From DASXYG01 sp036502625 (GTDB lineage Bacteria; Actinomycetota; Actinomycetes; Streptosporangiales; Streptosporangiaceae), in assembly GCA_036502625.1 (NCBI GenBank), contig DASXYG010000100.1, positions 1 to 24,339 of the forward strand: a stretch of 24,339 bases of DNA. The letters run 5' to 3'. Below are positions 7,515 to 13,989 of the stretch, one piece after another. The notes below the pieces were generated by a model. It searched no databases. It saw only the letters and a list, made by a program, of their open reading frames with translations, and was not told where the DNA came from. Numbering within the stretch: the first letter of the stretch is position 1; each line of letters starts with the position of its first letter. Position numbers and translations under genes: made by a program.

Positions 7515-8861
7515 CTAGCCGTTGTCCAGCAACTCCGTCACGAGCGCGGCGATCTGCGAACGCTCCGAACGGGTCAGGGTCACGTGCGCGAACAGCGGGT
7601 GCCCCTTCAGCTTCTCCACGACGGCCACCACTCCGTCGTGCCGCCCGACGCGCAGATTGTCACGCTGCGCGACATCGTGGGTCAGCACGACCCGTGATCC
7701 GGTGCCGATTCTCGACAGCACGGTGAGCAGCACACCGCGCTCCAGCGACTGCGCCTCGTCGACGATCACGAACGCGTCGTGCAGCGAACGCCCGCGGATG
7801 TGCGTCAGCGGCAGGACCTCCAGCATGCCGCGGTCCAGCACTTCGTCGATGACGTCGGGGGTGGTCACCGCGGACATGGTGTCGTGCACCGCCTGCGCCC
7901 ACGGGTTCATCTTCTCGCTCTCGCCGCCCGGGAGGTAGCCGAGCTCCTGCCCGCCGACCGCGTACAGCGGACGGAACACCACGACCTTCCGGTGCTGCCG
8001 CCGCTCCAGCACGGCCTCGAGCCCCGCGCACAGCGCCAGCGCCGACTTGCCCGTGCCGGCCCGGCCGCCCAGGGAGACGATGCCGATGTCCGGGTCGAGC
8101 AGCAGGTCAAGGGCGATCCGCTGCTCGGCGCTGCGGCCGCGCAGGCCGAACGCCTCCCGGTCGCCGCGTACGAGGCGTATGGATTTGTCCGCCGTGATCC
8201 GGCCGAGCGCGCTGCCCCTCTCCGACAGCAGGACGAGCCCGGTGTTGCACGGCAGTTCACGTGCGTCTTCGAGGTCGAGCGAGCCGCTCTCGTAGAGCTG
8301 CTCGACCTGCCCGGCGGAGACCTCGACCTCCGACATGCCGGTCCATCCGGCGTCCGGTGCGAGCTCCGCGCGGTACTCCTCGGCGGTCAGCCCGACGGCC
8401 GAGGCCTTGATGCGCAACGGCAGGTCCTTGCTGACGAGGACCACGTCAGCCCCCTCGGCGGCGAGTGTCTTCGCCACCGTGAGGATTCTGGTGTCGTTGT
8501 CGCCGAGCCGGAACCCGGCGGGCAGGATGGCGGGGTCGCTGTGGTTCAGCTCGACCCGCAGAGTGCCCCCGTGTTCGCCGACCTCGATGGGCTGATCCAA
8601 CCGGCCGTGCCGGACCCGGAGGTCGTCGAGCAGGCGCAGTGCCTGCCTGGCGAAGTATCCGAGTTCGGGGTGGTGCCGCTTTGCCTCCAGCTCGGTGATG
8701 ACGACCACAGGAAGCACGACCTCGTGTTCGGCGAACCGAGATACGGCAACCGGGTCTGCGAGCAGGACGCTCGTGTCCAGCACGTAGGTACGCCGCTCAC
8801 TGCGCGGCACTCCTGCGTCGGGGGACACAGCGGAGGGACGGCTGGTCGCGATTTCGGCCAC
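7515..8861 (-). CDS. phoH2: PIN domain-PhoH ATPase fusion (PhoH2 family)
   Basis: 448 residues. The N-terminal PIN ribonuclease domain (about 24-160) shows the acidic metal-binding set: Asp29 in YVLDTSVLLADP, Glu58 in VITELEAKR, Asp121/Asp123 in LGDNDTRIL and Asp146 in SKDLPLR. The C-terminal PhoH helicase-like ATPase has Walker A GGRAGTGKS (265-273) and Walker B VIVDEAQ (365-371), with the MNPWAQ and THDVAQRDN stretches typical of the family. Mycobacterial PhoH2 (Rv1095) is known as an ATP-dependent RNA unwinding and cleaving protein, so the same is expected here in the cytoplasm. GTG 8861 is chosen because GAGGGAG lies about 7 bp upstream; the longer ATG 8960 has no ribosome site and adds a low-complexity leader. 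Downstream of the prenyl synthase, same strand. Confidence 0.93.
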   Translation of the reverse strand: MAEIATSRPSAVSPDAGVPRSERRTYVLDTSVLLADPVAVSRFAEHEVVLPVVVITELEAKRHHPELGYFARQALRLLDDLRVRHGRLDQPIEVGEHGGTLRVELNHSDPAILPAGFRLGDNDTRILTVAKTLAAEGADVVLVSKDLPLRIKASAVGLTAEEYRAELAPDAGWTGMSEVEVSAGQVEQLYESGSLDLEDARELPCNTGLVLLSERGSALGRITADKSIRLVRGDREAFGLRGRSAEQRIALDLLLDPDIGIVSLGGRAGTGKSALALCAGLEAVLERRQHRKVVVFRPLYAVGGQELGYLPGGESEKMNPWAQAVHDTMSAVTTPDVIDEVLDRGMLEVLPLTHIRGRSLHDAFVIVDEAQSLERGVLLTVLSRIGTGSRVVLTHDVAQRDNLRVGRHDGVVAVVEKLKGHPLFAHVTLTRSERSQIAALVTELLDNG

Positions 8862-8873
8862 TCGTTCTCCCTC

Positions 8874-8894
8874 GGGCGCCCGCGCCGGGCGCCC
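8874..8894 (-). other. GC-rich hairpin just upstream of the phoH2 ribosome site
   Basis: Perfect 8-bp arms GGGCGCCC (8874-8881 and 8887-8894) with a 5-nt loop end immediately next to the GAGGGAG ribosome site. A second hairpin, GGGCGAC-ggac-GTCGCCC, lies at 8993-9010. Neither has a U-tract. The near one could modulate phoH2 translation or attenuate read-through from the upstream gene. Confidence 0.35.
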
Positions 8895-9089
8895 TGCACA
8901 GGTGATGGACGGACCGGGTGCTGGCCCCGCAAAGGACCGGAGCACCGGCCCTTCTGCCATCTCATGCGCAGGATGGACGGGGCCTCCCCAGCGGGCGACG
9001 GACGTCGCCCTGCAATCGACGGTACGTCATCGACCGTGCTCCCCCAAGGACGACAAGCCGCGCCGCCCGTGAACGTTGCGTTAAACCGG

Positions 9090-9851
9090 TCAGCCGCCGT
9101 ACCGGCGATTGCGTGCGGCGTACGCGCGGACCGCGCGGATGAAGTCCACCCTGCGGAAATCGGGCCAGTAGGCCTCGCAGAAGTAGTACTCCGAGTGCGC
9201 GGTCTGCCAGAGCAGGAATCCGGAGAGTCGCTGCTCTCCCGACGTTCGGATGACCAAGTCCGGGTCGGGCTGGCCGCGGGTGTAGAGATGCTCCGCGATG
9301 TGCTCGACATCGATCGTCTCGGCGAGCTCTTCGATGCTGATACCACGGCTCGCCTGCTCCTGCAGGAGCGAGCGCACCGCGTCGGCGATCTCACGCCGAC
9401 CCCCATACCCGATCGCGACATTTACAACCAAGCCCGGAAAACCGGATGTGGCCTCGGCCGCATCCTTCAGCACCCGGTTCGTCTCGTCGGGCAGCAGGTC
9501 GAGCGCGCCCATCGGGTTCGTGTGCCACCCCTCGGCGGCCAGCCGCTTCACCGTGCCCTCGATGATGCGCAGCAGGGGGTCGAGCTCCTCCGAGGGCCGC
9601 CCGAAGTTGTCCGTCGACAGCAGCCACAGCGTCACGACCTCGACGCCGGTCTCCTGGCTCCACTGGAGCAGCTCGAAGATCTTGTCGGCGCCCGCCGCGT
9701 GGCCGGTGCTGACGTCGGTGAGGCCCATGCTCCGCGCCCACCGGCGGTTCCCGTCGATGATCAGGCCGATGTGGCGCGGAACCGCCTCACGGTCGAGCCG
9801 CCCTTCGAGCCGACGCTCGTAAATCCGGTAGGCGAGATCCCGCAATCCCAT
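9090..9851 (-). CDS. uppS: Short-chain cis-prenyl (Z-farnesyl-type) diphosphate synthase
   Basis: 253-residue cis-prenyltransferase (UppS superfamily), which condenses isopentenyl diphosphate with an allylic diphosphate to make cis-polyprenyl carriers for cell-wall synthesis. Visible motifs: catalytic Asp33 in IIDGNRRWAR, His51, LWLLSTDNF (76-84), GYGGRREI (148-155), RTSGEQRLSGFLLWQ (202-216) and the Mg-binding Glu221 in HSEYYF. The DGNRRWA signature (instead of DGNGRWA) and the close overall match to what I remember of M. tuberculosis Rv1086 suggest the short-chain Z-farnesyl diphosphate synthase branch rather than the decaprenyl synthase; product length cannot be settled here. ATG 9851 follows AGGAAGGG at 6 bp; the 14-residue longer start is less likely. 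Same strand as phoH2, 228 bp apart. Confidence 0.92.
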   Translation of the reverse strand: MGLRDLAYRIYERRLEGRLDREAVPRHIGLIIDGNRRWARSMGLTDVSTGHAAGADKIFELLQWSQETGVEVVTLWLLSTDNFGRPSEELDPLLRIIEGTVKRLAAEGWHTNPMGALDLLPDETNRVLKDAAEATSGFPGLVVNVAIGYGGRREIADAVRSLLQEQASRGISIEELAETIDVEHIAEHLYTRGQPDPDLVIRTSGEQRLSGFLLWQTAHSEYYFCEAYWPDFRRVDFIRAVRAYAARNRRYGG

Positions 9852-10118
9852 TTCAAGCCCTTCCTGCGACGTTCCGCCCGGTGGCCGCCGCATCCGTACG
9901 CTCCGGGGATCCGGACGCCACGCCGCGGCAGAGGCGGCTATTCACGGTAATGCGCTCCTGACACCGCGTGCCGCACATCCGCGACACTCGTCCGCAAAGA
10001 TCACGTACGGCGCATACCGTCACCGAGCGCATCGGGGAGCGCACAGCGGTTGATCATCGCACCGCGCCCGCCCCCGCGCACCCCCCACTGTGAAAGACGC
10101 CACGCCCCCCGGAACGGT

Positions 10119-11060
10119 TCACCAGCTCCCGCCGCCACCACCTCCGCCGCCCCCGCCGACGCCACCGCCGCCGCCACCGCCGCCGAAGCCGCCGCCTCCG
10201 AAGCCGCCGCCTCCTCCGAAACCACCGCCGAAGCCGCCGCCGCGGTACGTACGGCCGCCGGCGAACCGGGCGATGACCATGAGCAGCAGCGCGCCGCCGA
10301 CCACGACGGACACGATGGCCGTCCCCACCAGGCTCCAGCCGTGCAGCCCGCCGTCGTGGTGCGGCTTCTTGGCGAACAGGTGCACGGCGACGTCCGGCGG
10401 GAGGTCGGCCTGGATCGTCATGCCCTCGCCCTTGCCGAGCGCGCGCGGGCCGTACGACGCCGTGGCGCCGGACCCCTTGCGGTGGCCGCAGGAGCCGGTG
10501 GCGTCGGGCGGTCCGGCGAAGCAGGTGACGGTGCCGAGCCGGCCGGGCGCGTGCAGCCGTACGGTGGCCGCGCCGATCGGGGTGCGCCAGCCGGTGCCGA
10601 TCGCGTTCCAGCCGAGGTGCGGCCGCATATTGGCGTTGTGGTCGTACGTCTTCGTGACCGCGCCCACGACGTCGTAGCCGATCACGTACGTGTGCACCCC
10701 GGTGACCGTACGGTCCGGATCACCGACGCGGATCGTGGTGGTCACGTCCGACGTCTGCGTGCGCACCTCGGCCGGCGCGCCGTCCGGGCTGCTCGCGGTG
10801 GCGTTCTTCACCGGCATGATGCCCGTGCCGTCGTCGGTCTCCGTCGGGATCTCCCGGGTCAGCCCGTGCCGCGGCTGATCGCCGAAGTTGTAAACGATCT
10901 CCTCGCGTACATGCAGGCCCCCGTCGCGCGTCACCGTGACGTCTACGGAGTAGGACCGGGTGTTCTCCCCGCCCCCACTCGCGTACGCGGGCACCGCCGC
11001 GACGGCCGACAGCGGGAGCGCGAGCAGCGCGACGGCGAGAACCCGGCGGAACGTTGGCAT
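10119..11060 (-). CDS. Short DUF2207 membrane protein with polyglycine tail
   Basis: 313 residues. The signal peptide has a basic start, a hydrophobic core and a likely cut after PAYA (27). The DUF2207 domain (about 35-230) is recognised by VREEIVYNF, HGLTREIP, the YVIGYDVVGAV strand and the WNAIGTGWRTPIG block. One membrane helix is at about 242-265, followed by RFAGGR and a tail of about 40 residues that is almost only Gly with a few Phe, ending GSW. Usual DUF2207 proteins are roughly twice this length, with more membrane helices and a cytoplasmic domain before the same Gly-rich GSW end; that central part is missing here. Function is unknown; the family is predicted to sit in the cell envelope. 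No strong ribosome site precedes ATG 11060, but the signal peptide supports it. It is 59 bp downstream of pckA, possibly co-transcribed. Confidence 0.87.
   Translation of the reverse strand: MPTFRRVLAVALLALPLSAVAAVPAYASGGGENTRSYSVDVTVTRDGGLHVREEIVYNFGDQPRHGLTREIPTETDDGTGIMPVKNATASSPDGAPAEVRTQTSDVTTTIRVGDPDRTVTGVHTYVIGYDVVGAVTKTYDHNANMRPHLGWNAIGTGWRTPIGAATVRLHAPGRLGTVTCFAGPPDATGSCGHRKGSGATASYGPRALGKGEGMTIQADLPPDVAVHLFAKKPHHDGGLHGWSLVGTAIVSVVVGGALLLMVIARFAGGRTYRGGGFGGGFGGGGGFGGGGFGGGGGGGGVGGGGGGGGGGSW
10122..10241 (-). repeat. GGC-rich low-complexity tract encoding the polyglycine tail
   Basis: Codons for about 40 residues are nearly all GGN (plus-strand CCGCC... tract). This kind of sequence is prone to slippage, so the tail length may vary between strains and is a likely place for assembly errors. 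Confidence 0.8.
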
Positions 11061-11119
11061 GCCCGTACGACGTGCCGAACCCCCACCGGGTTTCGCCCCG
11101 GTCCGCTTCCGGCCAGGCG

Positions 11120-12655
11120 TCAGCCGATCGACTTGGTGATCGCCTCGTCGAGGCCGGGGAAGGACGCGAGGTACTCGCGGCGCTCGCGCTTCATGCGGTC
11201 GACCATCGCGGTGTACTCGTCCTGGCGGCCCTGGCGTTCGTACAGCCGGCGCGGCTGGAGGATCTCGATGTCGTCGACGCCGGGGATCGCCGCGGCGATC
11301 TCGTAGCCGAAGTCGGGGTCGGCCTCCCAGGTGATCGTGCCCTGTGCGATGCCCTGGACGATCGCCGAGGAGTGCGGGATGCGCACCTTCTTGGAGCCCT
11401 CGTGGTCGTCGCCGCCGCCGACGCGCCCGGTGTTGAGCACGAAGACCTTCAGCTCGTGGCCGTCCATCAGCTCGAGGATGCGGTTGCCCATGTCGGCCAT
11501 GTCACGGGGGAAGAACGGGTTCGTGCCGGGCACCCGCAGGAACTTGCCCTCTTCGTCCTTGCCGCCGGCGCTGGTGCCGGTCGTCTCGCCGAGCATGAAG
11601 TACGCCGCGGCCTGCGCGCGGTCCAGCCGCGCCACCCCCGGCATGATGTTCTCGTTCCGGTTGAGGATCAGCAGGAACTCGGCCGGCTCCACCTGGTCGG
11701 CGGGGAACGGGTCGACGTACTTGAACGGCCAGGTCGTACGGCCGTTCTTGGTGTACGACGTGTCGTGGAAGTCGACCTTGCCGGAGTCGTCGACGGATAC
11801 GTTCTCCAGGTAGGCGTCCGGCTTGGTCGTCGCGTTGTAGATCGCCGGCTCGTCCTTCGGGTCGAGCCCGAACGTCTTCGCGAAGCAGCCGTTCTCCGTG
11901 GTGTACACCCGGCCGCCGGGCATCAGCGCGACGAAGTCGTCCTGCACCGGCTGGCTGCCGAGCTGCTTGGTGAACGTGGTCGTGGTCTTGCCGGTGCCGG
12001 ACAGGCCGACGATCAGCATCGTCTTGTGCTCGCCGTCCACCGGGATCACCTTGCACCCGGCGTGCAGCGAAAGCCCGCCGCGGCGGTAGACGATGTCGTT
12101 CCACATCCGCAGCCCGCCCTTTTTGGACTCCCCGAAGTAGTCCGAGTTCAGCACGCGGGTGACGCCGGCCTTCAGGTCGACGGCGATCAGGCGGTCGTCG
12201 GGGTATCCGGGCGCGTCGAGGTTCGGCGTGTAGACGACGGTGGTCGCCGGCTCCCAGGTCTCCGGGTCGTGGCCGTCATCCGCGGGGTAGAAGAGCTGCC
12301 GCTGCATGCCCGCGATATTCGCGTTCGCGGACTCGATGACCAGCCGCGCGCGGGTGCGGAATTGCGGATCACTTCCGATGTAGCCGTCCACGACGACCAT
12401 GTCCTGGTCGCGAATGTAATCGTCCTGCAACTGGGAGACACGGTCGTACTCGGCGCGAGTGATCGTCTGCTTGGTCGCATTGGTGGAGTCGTCGACCACG
12501 TACGTCGACTTCGCACTCCGGCTGAGCACGCGAGTCTTCACCACGACGTTTCCGAACTCGGTCTTACGGGCGTTCGACATTTCCTCGGTGAGCTCGCGGA
12601 GCCGCTCAGACGCGGGATTCCACTCCACCGACTTCGCCTGGACCTGGTACGCCAC
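11120..12655 (-). CDS. pckA: ATP-type phosphoenolpyruvate carboxykinase
   Basis: 511 residues from GTG 12655. It converts oxaloacetate plus ATP to PEP, ADP and CO2, the entry step of gluconeogenesis. Diagnostic ATP-PEPCK motifs: YFGESKKG (173-180), LSLHAGCK with metal-ligand-type His198, P-loop GLSGTGKTTTT (217-227), QDDF kinase-2 motif (238-241), ENGCFAKTFGL (254-264) and RTTWPFKYV. Many actinobacteria instead carry the GTP enzyme, so this subfamily is worth noting. The GTG start follows AAGGAG at 5 bp; an 8-residue longer ATG form (MCRHEGAI) would run over that site and is rejected. A 206-bp leader upstream contains a perfect dre-like operator (12805-12816), suggesting control by a DasR-type GntR regulator and thus a link to amino-sugar metabolism. 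The DUF2207 gene follows. Confidence 0.94.
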   Translation of the reverse strand: MAYQVQAKSVEWNPASERLRELTEEMSNARKTEFGNVVVKTRVLSRSAKSTYVVDDSTNATKQTITRAEYDRVSQLQDDYIRDQDMVVVDGYIGSDPQFRTRARLVIESANANIAGMQRQLFYPADDGHDPETWEPATTVVYTPNLDAPGYPDDRLIAVDLKAGVTRVLNSDYFGESKKGGLRMWNDIVYRRGGLSLHAGCKVIPVDGEHKTMLIVGLSGTGKTTTTFTKQLGSQPVQDDFVALMPGGRVYTTENGCFAKTFGLDPKDEPAIYNATTKPDAYLENVSVDDSGKVDFHDTSYTKNGRTTWPFKYVDPFPADQVEPAEFLLILNRNENIMPGVARLDRAQAAAYFMLGETTGTSAGGKDEEGKFLRVPGTNPFFPRDMADMGNRILELMDGHELKVFVLNTGRVGGGDDHEGSKKVRIPHSSAIVQGIAQGTITWEADPDFGYEIAAAIPGVDDIEILQPRRLYERQGRQDEYTAMVDRMKRERREYLASFPGLDEAITKSIG

Positions 12656-12752
12656 GATCGCTCCTTCGTGCCGGCACACGCCGACCTCGCCGCTGCGGAT
12701 TGCAGAAGTGTACCCACACGGCAGGTTAATAAATAGGAAAGATCATGGCGCG

Positions 12753-12766
12753 GACACGCATGTGTC
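12753..12766. promoter_or_regulatory. GACAC-N4-GTGTC dyad upstream of pckA
   Basis: GACAC (12753-12757) and GTGTC (12762-12766) form 5-bp arms about 100 bp upstream of the pckA start, inside an A/T-richer leader. On the minus strand TTGACG lies next to it and could be a -35 element. No regulator is assigned; it does not match the Streptomyces Crp half-site order. Confidence 0.25.
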
Positions 12767-12804
12767 ACGTCAAGTGAAGAAATGAAGAATAAGCATATAG
12801 TCTT

Positions 12805-12816
12805 TGGTCTAGACCA
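12805..12816. promoter_or_regulatory. DasR-type (dre) operator upstream of pckA
   Basis: TGGTCTAGACCA is a perfect 12-bp palindrome identical to the core of the DasR-responsive element known from Streptomyces (A-C/G-TGGTCTAGACCA-C/G-T). The flanks differ (TT on one side, TG on the other). It is 150 bp upstream of the pckA start, next to A/T-rich DNA (AAGCATATAG), and 46 bp past the stop of the neighbouring gene, so pckA is the only sensible target. Confidence 0.75.
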
Positions 12817-12861
12817 TGGCGATCCGACTTTCGATAAATTGCCGCCTTAACCTCGGCGTAA

Positions 12862-13380
12862 TCACGTAGTGGGACCCTCGTCGCGCACCTTCTCGACATG
12901 CGAGAGCGCCGAACGGAGATCATCCAGCCATTGGTCGGCGTTCTTGCCGACCAGCCGTACGCACCAGGCCAGCGCGTCGCTGCGGCTGCGCGCGACCCCG
13001 GAGTCGACCAGGGTGTCGAGCACGCGGCGCTCGGGCTGGCGCAGCCGCGTCATCACCGGCGCGGACAGGTGCGTGAACATCACCTGGCGCTCGCCGCACC
13101 GCACACCCCAGGAGACCTTCCTGTCGAACTTGCGCTCGGCCTCGCGCGCCACGCTGATGCGCCGGTCGCGCGTTTCCTCACGGAAGCGCCGGATGCGCCC
13201 GTCGACGGCTGCCTCGCGCTCGGCGTCCGATGTGTCGTCGCCGCCCTCGGGCTCGGCCAGCGTGCCGACGATGGTGATCTCCTCGCGGTCCACCACGACG
13301 TTCGGCTGCTCGGTGAACCAGTCGTCGGGCAGCCGCCCGGCGAACCAGCCCCTCAGCTCATGTGCTTTCTTCTCACTCAT
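12862..13380 (-). CDS. Conserved-looking hypothetical protein, possible ribbon-helix-helix end
   Basis: 172 residues that I do not recognise. The N-terminal part (1-45) contains GWFAGRLPDDWFTEQP and a VVVDREEITIVGTL strand pattern. A charged helical middle (about 55-90) is rich in Arg and Glu (EETRDRRISVAREAERKF). The C-terminal part reads like a small DNA-binding helix pair: SGVARSRSDALAWCVRLVG, which has the spacing of a ribbon-helix-helix second helix. No signal peptide or membrane segment. The minus strand is chosen over a full-length antisense frame because its third positions are strongly G/C. ATG 13380 has no ribosome site and coincides with the edge of a perfect dyad (13380-13395), consistent with leaderless, autoregulated expression. 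Its neighbours on the same strand are a small unknown gene upstream and pckA downstream. Confidence 0.8.
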   Translation of the reverse strand: MSEKKAHELRGWFAGRLPDDWFTEQPNVVVDREEITIVGTLAEPEGGDDTSDAEREAAVDGRIRRFREETRDRRISVAREAERKFDRKVSWGVRCGERQVMFTHLSAPVMTRLRQPERRVLDTLVDSGVARSRSDALAWCVRLVGKNADQWLDDLRSALSHVEKVRDEGPTT

Positions 13381-13395
13381 GTAATCGAGATTACA
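13380..13395 (-). promoter_or_regulatory. Spaced dyad overlapping the start codon of the 172-residue gene
   Basis: TGTAATC-GA-GATTACA has perfect 7-bp arms. On the minus strand the final A is the A of the ATG start, and TAATCT within it is a good -10 hexamer 7 bp before that ATG, so transcription could begin at the start codon. Binding of a repressor here would block both polymerase and ribosome. No clear -35 element is seen. Confidence 0.6.
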
Positions 13396-13487
13396 ACGCT
13401 GTTCGGCACGCGCCCAGGGCTCACGCGCGCGGAACGCGGCACAGCGGGATAGATGAACGGAACCACGTACGGGCGGGAGGCTCGGCG

Positions 13488-13739
13488 TCAGGCCGTCGCG
13501 CGGCGGGCGCTCGCGGCGCGCTGCTCCTGGTCGACCAGGGCGGCAGCGAGGTCATCGGGGGTGTCCTCGGCAACGAACAGGCGGCAGCCCGCGGCGAACT
13601 GGTGCCAGTCCCACGCGACCTCGCGCGTGGCCAGCCACCGGCCCGACTGCGACCGCACCTGGATGTTCCAGGCAGGGAACTCCGCGGCGAGACGCGCGAG
13701 CGGTCCGGCATCCACTCGACCCAACGGCGATATGAACAT
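13488..13739 (-). CDS. Small hypothetical protein
   Basis: 83 residues, not recognised. It begins MFISPLGRVDAGPLARLA and contains several Trp residues (FPAWNIQVRSQSGRW, VAWDWHQF), then an acidic DTPDDLAAALVDQEQ helix and an Ala/Arg-rich end. It looks like a small soluble alpha/beta protein with no membrane segment or metal motif. ATG 13739 is preceded by GGGAG at 4 bp; GTG 13757 (6 residues longer) would cover that site. Codon bias supports the frame. It lies 107 bp upstream of the 172-residue unknown gene on the same strand; the pair, with the dyad between them, may be a functional unit. Confidence 0.72.
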   Translation of the reverse strand: MFISPLGRVDAGPLARLAAEFPAWNIQVRSQSGRWLATREVAWDWHQFAAGCRLFVAEDTPDDLAAALVDQEQRAASARRATA

Positions 13740-13824
13740 GACACTCCCGACGAGCACCGAACGCTACACAAAACAACCGTTCGTACAGCAATCCCATGAT
13801 GGCGCGCGGCCGGTGCCGTCGCAA

Positions 13825-13855
13825 GTGCATCTGCACGATCCGGATGCACGTGCAG
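13825..13855. repeat. Interleaved inverted repeats of TGCA type
   Basis: GTGCATC (13825-13831) pairs with GATGCAC (13843-13849), while CTGCAC (13831-13836) pairs with GTGCAG (13850-13855), so two alternative hairpins share one segment. It lies in the 250 bp between the DUF255 stop and the small gene, without a T-run. It may be a weak terminator or a binding site. Confidence 0.3.
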
Positions 13856-13989
13856 GGAAGAAACTACTTACACGACATCATCCCAGCATCGCGGCGTCCG
13901 CTCGGCAAGCCCACGCCGGTGCGCACGTTCGATAACACCGTACGAGATCAGGCGACCGCGCACAGTGGTAATCGCATGTCGCATGGGAA

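Noticed and set aside
9853..10044. 63-residue Cys-containing minus-strand frame just before the prenyl synthase
   Set aside because: It overlaps the prenyl synthase ribosome site and lacks its own; composition looks like chance.
10090..10677. Plus-strand frame starting with a long polyproline run
   Set aside because: The proline run is the complement of the polyglycine tail of the DUF2207 protein; no other support.
11054..12736. Plus-strand 560-codon frame opposite pckA
   Set aside because: Antisense to a complete ATP-PEPCK; no domain and no ribosome site.
12869..13384. Plus-strand 171-codon frame exactly opposite the 172-residue unknown gene
   Set aside because: Third positions are strongly G/C on the minus strand; the plus frame is Ser/Arg-rich and lacks a ribosome site.
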